The notes under the pieces: generated by a model
Databases searched by the model: none
What the model saw: only the letters and a program-made list of their open reading frames with translations
Told to the model about the DNA's origin: nothing
Origin: an uncultured Dehalococcoidia bacterium
Lineage (GTDB): Bacteria; Chloroflexota; Dehalococcoidia; Lucifugimonadales; GCA-2712585
Reading direction: 5' to 3'
NCBI GenBank assembly: GCA_951812825.1
Contig: OX638324.1
Coordinates: forward strand, 1,363,141 to 1,427,140
Length of the DNA: 64,000 nt
Program-made: the position numbers and the translations under genes
Shown: positions 7,887 through 16,888 of the stretch, one piece after another
Layout of the letters: each line of letters begins with the position of its first letter
Position numbering within the stretch: the first letter of the stretch is position 1

Positions 7887-8813
7887 ATGCCGGGTGTTCT
7901 TGAAGGCAAGGTCGCAATAGTAACCGGGTCCGGCCGCGGCATCGGACGCGGCGTCGCCATGCTCATGGCCCAGGAAGGCGCGAAGGTCGTCGTCGTTGAC
8001 CCCGGCGCCGAACTCGACGGCTCCGGCGGCTCCATCGCCATCGCAGACAGCGTCGTCGACGAAATCCGCGCCAGCGGCGGCCAGGCCGTCCCCTGCTACG
8101 AGTCCGTCGCCACCATGGAGGGCGGCGAGGCCATCGTCCAGTCTGCCCTCGACAATTTCGGTAAGCTGGACATTGTCGTCACCTGCGCCGGCATCCTCCG
8201 CGACCGCATGCTCTTCAACATGACCGAGCAGGAATGGGACTCCGTCATTGCCGTCCACCTCAAGGGCACCTTCACCGTCGTCAAGCACGCCGCCATCCTC
8301 TTCCGCCAGCAGCGGTCGGGCCGCATCATCACCTTCAGCTCAGAGTCCGGCCTCATCGGCAACTCCGGCCAGGCCAACTACGGCGCCGCCAAGTCCGGCA
8401 TCGCCGGCTTCACCAAGGTCGTCGCCCGCGACATGGGTCGCTACGGCGTCACCGCCAACTCCATCGCCCCCCGCGCCAACACCCGCATGACCTCGGACAT
8501 CCCCAGCGCCGCCAGCCAGATCCGCGCCGCCCAGGGTGTCGCCGCCATCGAGGGCGAGGACGACCTCGAATCCGCAGACCCCGACGATATCGCCCCCTTC
8601 ACCGTCTTCCTCGCCAGCGACTACGCCGCCGATGTAAACGGCCAGACTTTCCTGGTCTACGGCGGTGTCGTGTCCCTAATGTCCCAACCCCGCCCGGAAC
8701 GCTCCATCTTCAACGGCGAGGAGCGGTGGGACTTGGAGAAGCTCGCCCCCCTCGCCAGGAACTACCTCACCAGGGGCATAGACAACCCCGCCCCCGCCCG
8801 ACAGCCCGGCTAG
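7887..8813 (+). CDS. Short-chain dehydrogenase/reductase (copy 1)
   Basis: A classical SDR extended to 308 residues. The Rossmann motif TGSGRGIG is at 13-20, the CAGIL strand signature is near 100, and the catalytic Tyr165 and Lys169 form YGAAK after a conserved Ser. The C-terminal extra ~50 residues (after the LASDYAADVNGQ segment) are typical of the subgroup resembling the dehydrogenase half of peroxisomal multifunctional enzyme 2. It likely oxidises a 3-hydroxyacyl-CoA or related alcohol with NAD(P). It is closely related along its whole length to the SDR at 9949; both have Tyr at 165. AAGGAG precedes the ATG. Confidence 0.9.
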   Translation: MPGVLEGKVAIVTGSGRGIGRGVAMLMAQEGAKVVVVDPGAELDGSGGSIAIADSVVDEIRASGGQAVPCYESVATMEGGEAIVQSALDNFGKLDIVVTCAGILRDRMLFNMTEQEWDSVIAVHLKGTFTVVKHAAILFRQQRSGRIITFSSESGLIGNSGQANYGAAKSGIAGFTKVVARDMGRYGVTANSIAPRANTRMTSDIPSAASQIRAAQGVAAIEGEDDLESADPDDIAPFTVFLASDYAADVNGQTFLVYGGVVSLMSQPRPERSIFNGEERWDLEKLAPLARNYLTRGIDNPAPARQPG

Positions 8814-8854
8814 AGCAACCCACCGACTCAATGACAAGATAGGAGCAATAGAGA

Positions 8855-9778
8855 ATGAAACTGGCCTTCTTCGACGACTTCAAGCTGGGAGTCATCAAGG
8901 ACGACTCCGTGGTAGACGTGACCGACGCCGTTTCCGGCATCAACCACACCTCCCCCCAGGACCTGATCAGCCGCGTCATCGAAAACTTCGCCAACCTCAA
9001 TGGTGCGTTGCAGCAGGCGGCCGATTCCGGCTCCGGCATCCCCCTGGATAGTGTCCGGCTGCGGCCCCCGCTTCCCAAGCCCGGCAACGTCGTCGCCATG
9101 GCCGTCAACTATATGGAGGACGGCACCCGGGACGCTCCCGCCCCCATAAACGCCTTCCACAAGTCCCCCAACGCCGTCATCGGCCCCGGCGATACCATGA
9201 TTCTGCCCGATGTTCCCGCCACCATCTTCGAAGGCGAGGCGGAAATGGCCCTCGTCATCGGCAAACGGGCCAGCTTCGTCCGGCAGGAAGACGCCTCTGA
9301 CTACGTCTTCGGTTACACGAACTTCATCGACGGTTCCGCTCGCGGCCTGCCCCCCGAAGGCAACACCTTCTACCAGATGAAGGCCCGCAACACCTTCGCT
9401 CCCCTGGGCCCCTGGATAGTTACCGCCGATGAGATAGACGACCCCCAGGAGTTGTCCGTCAAGCTGTCGGTCAACGGGGAACTGAAGCAGAATTTCAACA
9501 CTAACGACATGGCCCACAAGATTCCCCGAATCATCGAGTGGGTCAGCTCCGTCCACGACCTGGAGCCCGGAGATGTCATCGCCACCGGCACCAACCACCG
9601 CGGCCTGAGCGCCTTCCAGGACGGGGACAGCATCGACCTGACGATAGAAGGTCTGGGCACCCTCTCCTTCAACGTCAAGGATGACCTGAAACGCACCTGG
9701 GCCCGCACCACCCGGCTGGAAATGGCGGAGCAGGGCAAAGAAGGCACCACCCCCCAACTCACAGGCAAATATGCATGA
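8855..9778 (+). CDS. Fumarylacetoacetate hydrolase (FAH) family protein
   Basis: The 307-residue protein has an FAH fold. The metal-binding region reads IFEGEAEMALVIGK (Glu-x-Glu), followed by GYTNFIDGSARGL in place of the usual GYTxxNDxSARD, and the FAH_C block DLEPGDVIATGTNHRG. The family cleaves or decarboxylates 2-oxo acids and acylpyruvates with Mg or Mn. AGGAGC precedes ATG 8855, 41 bases after the SDR stop. Placement between two paralogous SDRs and after a hydratase pair points to one degradation pathway, but the substrate is unknown. Confidence 0.85.
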   Translation: MKLAFFDDFKLGVIKDDSVVDVTDAVSGINHTSPQDLISRVIENFANLNGALQQAADSGSGIPLDSVRLRPPLPKPGNVVAMAVNYMEDGTRDAPAPINAFHKSPNAVIGPGDTMILPDVPATIFEGEAEMALVIGKRASFVRQEDASDYVFGYTNFIDGSARGLPPEGNTFYQMKARNTFAPLGPWIVTADEIDDPQELSVKLSVNGELKQNFNTNDMAHKIPRIIEWVSSVHDLEPGDVIATGTNHRGLSAFQDGDSIDLTIEGLGTLSFNVKDDLKRTWARTTRLEMAEQGKEGTTPQLTGKYA

Positions 9779-9796
9779 CCCTCCCCCTCTCCATTC

Positions 9797-9833
9797 ATGT
9801 CATTCTGAGGAGGCCCCGCGACGAAGAATCTCG
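9797..9833. repeat. Interspersed repeat, family R1
   Basis: TGTCATTCTGAGGAGGCCCC... GAAGAATCTCG. Copies occur at 19992, 22831, 23344, 23650, 26848, 40143, 40739 and 40881. Confidence 0.65.
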
Positions 9834-9858
9834 CCCTGAAGAAGACCCTCTCCCCTGC

Positions 9859-9884
9859 TCTTGTTCCTGCGGAGGCAGGAACCC
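9859..9884. repeat. Interspersed repeat, family R3
   Basis: CTTGTTCCTGCGGAGGCAGG followed by AACCC. Copies occur at 19898, 24986, 33751 and 43163. Confidence 0.6.
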
Positions 9885-9948
9885 ACCGGGTGCACACACA
9901 ACCCCAGCCCAAAGGAACCCGACCAAAGACTAAGATAGAGGTACCAAA

Positions 9949-10866
9949 TTGACAGAGTTGTTGAAAGATAAGGTGGCAATCGTAACCGGGTCGGGCCGCG
10001 GCATCGGTCGAGGCATCGCCATGCTCATGGCACAAGAGGGCGCGAAGGTCGTCGTCGTTGACCCGGGTTCCGAACTCGACGGCTCCGGCGGTTCCGTCGC
10101 CATCGCCGACAGCGTCGTCGACGAAATCCGCGCCGAAGGCGGCCAAGCCGTCGCCTGCTACGAGTCCGTCGCCTCCATGGAAGGCGGCGAAGCCATCGTC
10201 CAATCGGCCCTCGACAATTTCGGCCAGCTGGACATTGTCGTCACCTGCGCCGGCATCCTCCGCGACCGCATGATCTTCAACATGACCGAAGACGAGTGGG
10301 ACGCCGTCATTCAAGTGCATCTCAAGGGCACCTTCTCCGTGGTCAAGTACGCCAGCATCCTCTTTCGCCAGCAGCGGTCGGGCCGCATCATCACCTTCAG
10401 CTCCACCTCCGGCCTCATCGGCAACTCCGGCCAGGCCAACTACGGCGCCGCCAAGGACGGCATCGCCGGGCTGACCCGCGTTGCCGCTCGTGACCTCGGC
10501 CGTTACGGCGTCACTGCCAACTCCATCGCCCCCAGCGCACGAACGCGAATGATCGGCGCCGTTCCCACCTCGGCGCGACAGCTTCGCGCCGCCCAGGGCA
10601 TCGCAGGAGCCGGCGGCGGCGCCCTCGTTGGCGACGCCGACGACATCGCACCTTTCGTCACCTGGCTCTCCTCCGACGAGTCCGCCCACGTCAACGGCCA
10701 GGTCTTCTACGTAACCGACGGTCTCGTAAGCCTGCTGAACCAGCCGGAGGCCGTCCGCACTATCAACAAGGAAGGCCGCTGGACTGTCGAGGAACTGATC
10801 AAGGTCTTCCCCATCACCCTCGGCGTCGACCTCTACAACCCCGCCCCCGCGCCGCCCCCCACCTAA
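9949..10866 (+). CDS. Short-chain dehydrogenase/reductase (copy 2)
   Basis: The 305-residue paralogue of the SDR at 7887. The same motifs sit at the same positions (TGSGRGIG at about 13-20, CAGIL, Tyr165-x3-Lys169), and long stretches are identical, so the pair arose by duplication. It differs in a shortened loop after SAPSART and in the C-terminal 60 residues (YVTDGLVSLLNQPEAVRT), which may alter substrate choice. The start is TTG 9949, with AGAGGT eight bases upstream; no in-frame ATG gives a better fit. An FAH hydrolase lies between the two copies. Confidence 0.88.
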   Translation: MTELLKDKVAIVTGSGRGIGRGIAMLMAQEGAKVVVVDPGSELDGSGGSVAIADSVVDEIRAEGGQAVACYESVASMEGGEAIVQSALDNFGQLDIVVTCAGILRDRMIFNMTEDEWDAVIQVHLKGTFSVVKYASILFRQQRSGRIITFSSTSGLIGNSGQANYGAAKDGIAGLTRVAARDLGRYGVTANSIAPSARTRMIGAVPTSARQLRAAQGIAGAGGGALVGDADDIAPFVTWLSSDESAHVNGQVFYVTDGLVSLLNQPEAVRTINKEGRWTVEELIKVFPITLGVDLYNPAPAPPPT

Positions 10867-10885
10867 CCACCCCTTTCAAAAAGCC

Positions 10886-10936
10886 TCTTCACCCTTGATG
10901 GGGGAAGATTGGGCCTGCCCTGAGCTTGTCGAAGGG
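10886..10936. repeat. Hairpin repeat, family R5, plus adjoining short dyad
   Basis: TCTTCACCC/GGGGGAAGA hairpin (10886-10908), then CCCTGAGC TTGTCGAAGGG. It lies between convergent genes. Confidence 0.5.
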
Positions 10937-10951
10937 GTGGGGGTGAATCCC

Positions 10952-11536
10952 CTACCTCCCCGCCCCCGCCTTCGCCAGCGCGTCCCTCGCCGCCAGCTTC
11001 TCCTCCCGCAGCGTCTCCCACTCCTCCCGCAGCAGCTCCATGTACACAAACTCCCGCTGGCTCCGACGCACCATCCTCACCGGCTGAAAGCCGCACTTCT
11101 CGAAGCACCGACGCGCCCGCTTGTTCCACTTCAGCGTATGCAGGTACAGCCGGTTCAACCCCGTCGTCTCGAAGATGTGGTCGATCAGCGTCACCACCAC
11201 GTCGAAGCCGTACCCCCCGTTCCAGTAGTCTCGATTCCCAATCAGCACCCCAACCTCCGCCGCCTTCCGCACCACGTCCACGTCGTAGTACATGCAGTTG
11301 CCGATATATGCGCCGTCCAGCGTGTCCACGGATAGGGGCTTGGCCCATGCCAGCGGGTACCGCAGCTGCTCCTTGTACAGGTTCAGAAACTCGTCGTAGC
11401 CCATCGTCAGCGGCAGCGCTGCATCAAGCTGCGCAAGCTCCGGGTCCGTACGCCACAGAAACTCGTTCCAGGCATCCCTGACCGTCTTCTCTCGAAGCAC
11501 CACCCGTGCCCCTTGAAGATGAATCCTATCCCTCAT
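10952..11536 (-). CDS. GNAT family N-acetyltransferase
   Basis: A 194-residue protein of the RimJ/RimL-like GNAT group. It starts with RIHLQGARVVLREKT, contains the YIGNCMYYDVD and VGVLIGNRDYWNGGYG segments characteristic of the acetyl-CoA-binding region, then LHTLKWNKRARRCFEKCGF, the usual motif B/C area. It would transfer an acetyl group to an amine or protein N-terminus; the substrate is unknown. It overlaps the end of the upstream Nudix gene by 11 bases and probably shares its transcript. The C-terminal 20 residues (EEKLAARDALAKAG) are helical and variable. Confidence 0.85.
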   Translation of the reverse strand: MRDRIHLQGARVVLREKTVRDAWNEFLWRTDPELAQLDAALPLTMGYDEFLNLYKEQLRYPLAWAKPLSVDTLDGAYIGNCMYYDVDVVRKAAEVGVLIGNRDYWNGGYGFDVVVTLIDHIFETTGLNRLYLHTLKWNKRARRCFEKCGFQPVRMVRRSQREFVYMELLREEWETLREEKLAARDALAKAGAGR

Positions 11537-12119
11537 GGTCTCTCTTCTGAATCAGGTCCAATGCGGAACCGAGAATCTTCACTTCGTTGGCGAAGGTGAG
11601 CCGCTGCTGGGCCTCGTCGATGGGGACCCATTCCACCTCGTCGAACTCGTAGTCGTGGTCGTTGATCGACCCGCCGTAGCACGTCATCAGGTAGAAGTGC
11701 ACCGTCTTGTTGAAGCGGGTGGGGTCCGACCGCTGCATGAACCAGTACTGTATGCTGCCGATGGGTTCCTCCAGGGCAACCTTCAGCCCCGTTTCCTCCC
11801 TGACCTCCCGAAGGGCCGTCTGCTCAATGGTCTCTCCCCGGTCCGGGGTCCCTTTCGGCAGACTCCATCGAAGCGGGTCCCGCCGACCGCAGAGGGCCAC
11901 CTCCACCTTCCCCTCCCGCTGTCGATAGACCACCCCTCCCGCCGAAACGGGCCGTTTCACCTTGCCCCTGTATCTCCTGGCGTTCAATTCAGTGTTTCTT
12001 GCCCTTGTCTTGCCCCGAATCTCCTGTGAACCACCAGACCCACGCCGGTTTACGACAACAGGCCATTGGGTCCGTCCGGGGTTGATACGCATTCTAAGTC
12101 TGCCCGCAAAACCAGTCAA
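11526..12119 (-). CDS. Nudix hydrolase
   Basis: The Nudix box is complete: GTPDRGETIEQTALREVREE followed by TGL (GX5EX7REUXEEXGU). The fold spans roughly residues 55-190. The N-terminal ~50 residues are basic and poorly conserved, so the true start may lie further inside, for instance near KRPVSAGGVVYRQ; no clear ribosome site decides it. Nudix enzymes cleave nucleoside diphosphates linked to another moiety. The enzyme is co-directional with, and overlaps, a GNAT gene. The substrate cannot be read from the sequence. Confidence 0.85.
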   Translation of the reverse strand: MTGFAGRLRMRINPGRTQWPVVVNRRGSGGSQEIRGKTRARNTELNARRYRGKVKRPVSAGGVVYRQREGKVEVALCGRRDPLRWSLPKGTPDRGETIEQTALREVREETGLKVALEEPIGSIQYWFMQRSDPTRFNKTVHFYLMTCYGGSINDHDYEFDEVEWVPIDEAQQRLTFANEVKILGSALDLIQKRDHEG

Positions 12120-12225
12120 GCCGCTCCAATCCCCGCCCCGGACTCAGCATCGCCGGGAATGCTATCCGACTCCCACGGGTGTATATTAGTGCCATCCAAT
12201 CAATCCCCCCACGGAGGACCACCCC

Positions 12226-13152
12226 TTGACCAGCAACGCACAACAACCCCCCGCGGAATCCAGGGGCCTCACCCTCTATGAAGCCGCCCGACGCTTCCAC
12301 GTCCCCTTCCAGTCCGAAGCCAGGCCCCGGAACCGCGACGTCGAAGCCGGCGGCCTCCGGTTCCATTACCTGGAGTGGGGCAGCCCCGACCGTCCCACCC
12401 TGCTCATGCTCCACGGCATCTGCCAGCAGTGCCACAGCTGGGACTTCATTTCCCTGGCCCTCGCCCACCAGCATCACGTCATCGCCCTGGACGCCCGTGG
12501 GCATGGCGACTCCCAGTGGCCGTCCGACGCCGACTACTCCCTCGACGCCCACCAGCGCGACCTCGACGCCGTGACAGACGCCCTCGGACTGCGCGACTTC
12601 GTCGTTGTTGGGCACTCAATGGGCGGGCGCAACGGCTACGTCTTCGCCTCCCGCAGGCCGGAGCTCCTCCGCGGCCTCGTCATCGTCGATACCGGCCCCG
12701 GCCAGGTCGCCGCCGGCAGCCGCCGCATCCGCAACTTCATCTCCCTCCCAGACCGGCTCAACAGCTACGACGAATTCGTCGCGCGCGTCATGGACTATAC
12801 CGGTCGGCCCGCCTGGCTCGTCCACGGCAGCCTCCAGCACACCATACGCGAGACTGCCGACGGCAAGTGGACGTGGAAGTACGACGCTGCCATCAGAAGC
12901 CCCGACTTTCGACCCGAAAGCTGGCCCTCCGAGAAGCTATGGCAATGCCTGGAATCGCTCCGCTGCCCCACCCTCGTGGTCCGTGGGGCCAACACCGACG
13001 TGCTCTCCGAGGAGGTCTTCAAGCGGATGCAGGAGGTAATCCCCAACTGCCAGAGCGCGACCGTGGAGAAAGCTGGCCATCTGGTGCCCGGGGACAACCC
13101 CCGCGGCTTCCTCGAGGTCCTGACGCCCTTCCTCACCTCCCTGCACAACTAG
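12226..13152 (+). CDS. Alpha/beta hydrolase
   Basis: The 308-residue enzyme shows the fold's landmarks: LMLHGICQQCHSWD as the oxyanion-hole HG loop, the nucleophile elbow GHSMGG, an acid residue after VVRGANTDVLS, and a final His in KAGHLVPGDNPRGF. The start is TTG 12226 with ACGGAGGA upstream. It is divergently transcribed from the Nudix-GNAT pair across about 106 bases. Family members hydrolyse esters or C-C bonds; the specific substrate is unknown. Confidence 0.88.
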   Translation: MTSNAQQPPAESRGLTLYEAARRFHVPFQSEARPRNRDVEAGGLRFHYLEWGSPDRPTLLMLHGICQQCHSWDFISLALAHQHHVIALDARGHGDSQWPSDADYSLDAHQRDLDAVTDALGLRDFVVVGHSMGGRNGYVFASRRPELLRGLVIVDTGPGQVAAGSRRIRNFISLPDRLNSYDEFVARVMDYTGRPAWLVHGSLQHTIRETADGKWTWKYDAAIRSPDFRPESWPSEKLWQCLESLRCPTLVVRGANTDVLSEEVFKRMQEVIPNCQSATVEKAGHLVPGDNPRGFLEVLTPFLTSLHN

Positions 13153-13201
13153 CTGACTCCCTTTAACCGGGACAGACTACACCCACAAGGGGAAAAAAGA
13201 A

Positions 13202-13277
13202 TGCCCCCAAAGGGATTCGAACCCTTGATTTCCAGCTTGAAAGGCTGGCGTCCTGGGCCAGACTAGACGATGGGGGC
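13202..13277 (-). tRNA. tRNA-Glu (anticodon TTC)
   Basis: Acceptor GCCCCCA/TGGGGGC, anticodon arm CCAGC-CTTTCAA-GCTGG with TTC, and T-arm GGTTCGAATCC. Discriminator A; CCA is not encoded. Confidence 0.95.
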
Positions 13278-13459
13278 AAAACCGTCCCAATAGTATAAAT
13301 TGAACCGGCCTTCTTTCGCTAGTGTCTGACAAAGACGACCAAGCCCCCAATTCCCAATTTCAGACAGGTCTCGGCCTTGATTTCCCCTCCCCGCCTAATC
13401 TACCCTTCACCACCACGATGAAGTGGCATCCCACGAAGAAAGAAGGAGGCAACGTCGCC

Positions 13460-13669
13460 ATGACTACCAAGCAATCGTTTCTCTGCACCAAGTGCGGTCA
13501 CAGCGGGTTTGAAGTCGGAGAGATCAGGACCACAGGCAAGTGGAGTCGTTTCTTCGACGTTCAGAACAAGAAGTTCACCACCGTTTCCTGCGGCCAGTGC
13601 GGCTTTACCGAGATCTACCGCGGCGACTCCTCCACCCTCGGCAACGTCTTCGACTTCCTCAGCGGCTAG
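13460..13669 (+). CDS. Zn-ribbon nucleic-acid-binding protein (COG3478-like)
   Basis: A 69-residue protein with two CxxC knuckles (CTKCGHSGF and CGQCGFTEIY) and a GxW-SRFFDVQNKKF core, the standard architecture of this small zinc-ribbon family, usually about 68 residues. The ATG at 13460 has AAGGAGG ten bases upstream; the longer in-frame ORF from 13322 has no ribosome site. The 3' end overlaps the 3' end of radA by 11 bases in convergent orientation. Function in the family is uncharacterised. Confidence 0.85.
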   Translation: MTTKQSFLCTKCGHSGFEVGEIRTTGKWSRFFDVQNKKFTTVSCGQCGFTEIYRGDSSTLGNVFDFLSG

Positions 13670-15098
13670 CCGGCGCGTCCACGGGAGCTGCTTCCAGATT
13701 TAGCGGGTCCGCATCCACACTCCGGGCCAACCCCTGACGCAGCGCCTGGCCCACCGTAGGCGCGTAAACTATCTTCAACCCGGGAACGCTCGGCAATTTG
13801 CCACCCAGCGAGGCGGGCACGAGCCCCGCTGTGAAGCCCAACCGCGCCGCCTCCGACAGCCTCCGCTCCGTCTGCGGCGCCGACCGGAGTTCCCCGCTCA
13901 GCCCCACCTCTCCCACCGCCACCAGCCCCGGTTTCACCGGCTGGTTGCGAAAGCTGGAGGCCAGTGCCAGCGCCAACGCCAGGTCCGCCGCCGGTTCCGA
14001 AACCCGCAGTCCCCCCGCCACGCTCACTATCAGGTCCTGGTTGGCCAGCGCCACCCGCGCCCTCCGGCTCAGCACCGCCGCCACCATGATCATCCGGTGG
14101 AAGTCCATACCGTTGGCCGTTCGTCGCGGCACCGGCTGCATCGAAAGCGACGTTAGCGCCTGTATCTCCACCAGCATCGGTCGGCTCCCCTCCAGAATCG
14201 GCGCGATGGCCGAACCGACTGTCCCTTCCAGCCTCTCTCCCAACAGCGCCTGCGAAGGGTCCAGCACCTCTTCCAGGCCGCCGCCGGTCATCTGGAACAT
14301 CGCCACCTCATGGGTGGAGCCAAAGCGGTTCTTCACGCTCCGCAGCAGCCGGTGCGCACCCAGACTCTCCCCCTCCAGATAGAGAACGGCGTCCACCATG
14401 TGCTCCAGCACCCGAGGCCCCGCCACGCTGCCGTCCTTCGTCACGTGACCCGCCAGCAGCACTGGCGCCCGCTGTCCCTTGGCCCACTGCATCAGCTGCA
14501 GCGCGCAGTCCCGCACCTGCGCCGGACTACCCGGACTGGAGGAAGCCTCCGCGCTGGAGAGAGTCTGGATGGAATCGACGACCACCAGCCCCGGGCGCGC
14601 CTCCTCCAGGTGCTGGACTATCTCTTCCACCGCCGTCTCTGGCAGTAGAAACACGTCCTTTCCCTTCAACCCCAGACGCTGCGAGCGGAGCTTGATCTGC
14701 TGCTCCGACTCCTCGCCGGAGACGTAGAGGGTCTTCGCTCCCTCGGCGGAAACGGCCTCCGCTATCTGCAGCAGCAGTGTGGACTTGCCCACCCCCGGTT
14801 CTCCCGCAAACAGCGTCAGCGATCCCGGCACCAGCCCACCGCCCAGCACCCGGTCCATCTCCCCACACCCCGTGGTGATGCGCGGCTGCGCCTCCGGCTC
14901 CACCTGCGCCAGCTCCACGGGTTCGCTCAGCGCCTGGGGGTTCCACCGACCCCGCCGGTCCGTCGCTTTCTGCACCGGCGCTTCCACCAACGGCGTACGG
15001 GATCCGCAGCCGGAGCAGAACCCCATCCAACGGGCGCTTTCCTGCCCGCAATCCTGGCAGAAAAAGAGGGTGCGCTTGCTCTTTGACCTTGCCGCCAT
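13659..15098 (-). CDS. radA: DNA repair protein RadA
   Basis: A full-length 479-residue RadA/Sms. The N-terminal C4 zinc finger is CQDCGQ...CSGC (Cys14, 17, 28, 31). The RecA-like ATPase has Walker A GEPGVGKST near residue 100 and the RadA-specific KNRFG motif near 258, and the C-terminal third is the Lon-protease-like domain ending before the low-complexity tail. RadA is a hexameric DnaB-like branch-migration helicase that processes recombination intermediates. It is convergent with the zinc-ribbon gene and followed on its own strand by nothing close. Confidence 0.95.
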   Translation of the reverse strand: MAARSKSKRTLFFCQDCGQESARWMGFCSGCGSRTPLVEAPVQKATDRRGRWNPQALSEPVELAQVEPEAQPRITTGCGEMDRVLGGGLVPGSLTLFAGEPGVGKSTLLLQIAEAVSAEGAKTLYVSGEESEQQIKLRSQRLGLKGKDVFLLPETAVEEIVQHLEEARPGLVVVDSIQTLSSAEASSSPGSPAQVRDCALQLMQWAKGQRAPVLLAGHVTKDGSVAGPRVLEHMVDAVLYLEGESLGAHRLLRSVKNRFGSTHEVAMFQMTGGGLEEVLDPSQALLGERLEGTVGSAIAPILEGSRPMLVEIQALTSLSMQPVPRRTANGMDFHRMIMVAAVLSRRARVALANQDLIVSVAGGLRVSEPAADLALALALASSFRNQPVKPGLVAVGEVGLSGELRSAPQTERRLSEAARLGFTAGLVPASLGGKLPSVPGLKIVYAPTVGQALRQGLARSVDADPLNLEAAPVDAPASR

Positions 15099-15106
15099 CC
15101 GACCCC

Positions 15107-15478
15107 CTACGCCAGACCCTTCAACCGCACCGCCGGCAGCCGCTTCAATCGCTGATTCACCGGGTCTACCTCAATCCCGACGGACTCCAGCGCAGTCACT
15201 CCCAGCAGCGGCTCCGCACCCTCGTCCCCCATGATTATCGTCCCTCCCACAATCTCCCCCATGAACTCAATCTCCGCCACCGTCACCTCCATTACGTGTT
15301 CGCTCCCGTCCGCCAGTTCATATATCCTCCTCCCCCGCGCTTCCAGTCCAATAGCTTCAAGGTGCTTCCTTGGCGCCAGGCAGTCCGTTGCCCCCGTATC
15401 CACCAGGAACAAGGCCTCCCACGTCTTATCAGGCTGCGCCGGATTGCGAATTGTCACAGTTACGTGGGTCGCTCCCAT
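15107..15478 (-). CDS. Retropepsin-like aspartic protease (clan AA)
   Basis: A 123-residue protein. The hallmark FLVDTGATDCLAP gives the catalytic Asp, and the second conserved hydrophobic-Gly motif appears as PLLGVTALESVG near the C-terminus. This is the single-lobe bacterial retropepsin-like family, which works as a homodimer. ATG 15478 is chosen because GGGAGGAAGAG directly precedes it; the longer frame to 15544 lacks a site. A second member is at 40245-40601 in this window. The target protein is unknown. It lies 8 bases upstream of the radA start on the opposite side. Confidence 0.8.
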   Translation of the reverse strand: MGATHVTVTIRNPAQPDKTWEALFLVDTGATDCLAPRKHLEAIGLEARGRRIYELADGSEHVMEVTVAEIEFMGEIVGGTIIMGDEGAEPLLGVTALESVGIEVDPVNQRLKRLPAVRLKGLA

Positions 15479-15571
15479 CTCTTCCTCCCTCTTTGCGAAT
15501 AATCGAACGCCTATCCCCCGAATTCTATCATCCCCACAACCCAAAATCCCATCGCAACGTCCCCTCCCCCG

Positions 15572-16888
15572 CTACACGCTCCTCTTCTGCGGCGTCTTTG
15601 TACCCATAATCACCAGCGCCGCCAGTACGTACAGCCCTATCAGTATCCACCACACCAGCGTATAACTGTCGCTGTAGTCGTAGATGTACCCCGCTATCGG
15701 CGCCCCTGCCCCGGAGGTAACCAGCGTCGCGGGCAACACGATCCCCCGGATTGTCCCAAGAAACGCCCGACCATAGTATTCCGCCCAAACGTAGGTGGTG
15801 ACGATCATATTCGCCCCAACGGAGATGCCGAACAGGATGACCGAGGCGAACAAAAAGAAGGGATGGAAGGTGACAAACATCAGCCCGACGGCTGCCGCGA
15901 ATCCCAAACTCGAAATAGCCCCCACGTAGCGGACCGGAAACCGCTCCACCAGAAATCCCGCAGCGAGCGCCATCAGCGCAGCCCCGGCAGCGTCCGCAGC
16001 GAAAGCGATCGACACCAGCCCCGCGTCGAACCCCTGCTCAACCCAGTACGGCAGCCGGTGAATGCTCCCTCCCCCGGCCGCCAGCCCCAACACCCCGAAG
16101 AACAGAATAAGCCGCCAGAACGTCCCCGTCCGCATCGCCTCGCCCGCCGTCCACTGCGCCTCGACTGGCGGCTGCGACTGCTGGAGGTTCAAGGGACGCC
16201 GGTCCGCTCCGTCCGGAAGCAGCCCGATGTCCTCCGGCTGCTTCCTCAGAAAGAACAGCGCCAGAGGCAGCGTCAGCGCCATGCTGATGATGGCCAGCAT
16301 CAGCCACGCGTAACGCCACCCCCCGCCGTCGATGAAAAGCTGCGTGATGGGCATGAACGCGATCCCGCCCATCCCCAACCCGGTGGTGGCCATCGCCAGC
16401 GCCCTCCCCCGGTGCCGCACGAACCACTTCGCCACAGGCACCGATGTCAGCAGGCCCCCGGGGGCCGAAAGGCCGATGAACCCCATAAGCGTGAACAGCC
16501 CCAGGAACTGCCACGAATTCTGCACGAAGAACAGCCCGATCATACACGCGCCCGTGGTGATGGACGCCACCGCAATCAGAATCCGCGCCCCGTGCCGGTC
16601 CAGCAGCCGTCCAAGTATGAAGCCGGAAACGCCCCCCGCCAGCATCCGCGTAGTCTGCGACCACCCGATGAACCCCCGCGACATGTCCAGGTCCTCGCCC
16701 ATGGGAATTACGAACAGCCCAAAGTTGAGCGTGCCCGTGGCCATGGTGGCGAAGTTCACCAGGAACAGCGTGACTACTATTACCCATCCGTAGAAGAAGG
16801 GCCAGCCGGTGGGGTCGCCGAGACGCCGCGCCCACCCGGTCCACGCAAACAAGAAAGGCCTATCCACTTGGACAGGCCTTTCGTCCAT
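15572..16888 (-). CDS. Major facilitator superfamily transporter
   Basis: The 438-residue membrane protein has about 12 hydrophobic segments and the A-motif-like loop LGRLLDRHGAR after TM2 (monocarboxylate/oxalate-formate antiporter-like branch). TM1 is WPFFYGWVIVVTLFLVNFAT. It probably moves an organic acid or similar solute by secondary transport. The start is uncertain: ATG 16888 lies at a hairpin (16854-16881) that may be the clpC terminator, so translation could start downstream, near the LFAWTGWARR segment. The substrate is unknown. Confidence 0.88.
   Translation of the reverse strand: MDERPVQVDRPFLFAWTGWARRLGDPTGWPFFYGWVIVVTLFLVNFATMATGTLNFGLFVIPMGEDLDMSRGFIGWSQTTRMLAGGVSGFILGRLLDRHGARILIAVASITTGACMIGLFFVQNSWQFLGLFTLMGFIGLSAPGGLLTSVPVAKWFVRHRGRALAMATTGLGMGGIAFMPITQLFIDGGGWRYAWLMLAIISMALTLPLALFFLRKQPEDIGLLPDGADRRPLNLQQSQPPVEAQWTAGEAMRTGTFWRLILFFGVLGLAAGGGSIHRLPYWVEQGFDAGLVSIAFAADAAGAALMALAAGFLVERFPVRYVGAISSLGFAAAVGLMFVTFHPFFLFASVILFGISVGANMIVTTYVWAEYYGRAFLGTIRGIVLPATLVTSGAGAPIAGYIYDYSDSYTLVWWILIGLYVLAALVIMGTKTPQKRSV
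16854..16881 (-). terminator. Hairpin between clpC and MFS gene; possible terminator
   Basis: AAAGGCCT and AGGCCTTT arms with a short loop, followed on the minus strand by TTTCTTG. It overlaps the annotated MFS start codon region. Confidence 0.4.

Noticed and set aside
9370-10689. 439-codon open frame on the minus strand across FAH and SDR
   Set aside because: Runs across two genes and a repeat; composition is that of a GC shadow; no motif.
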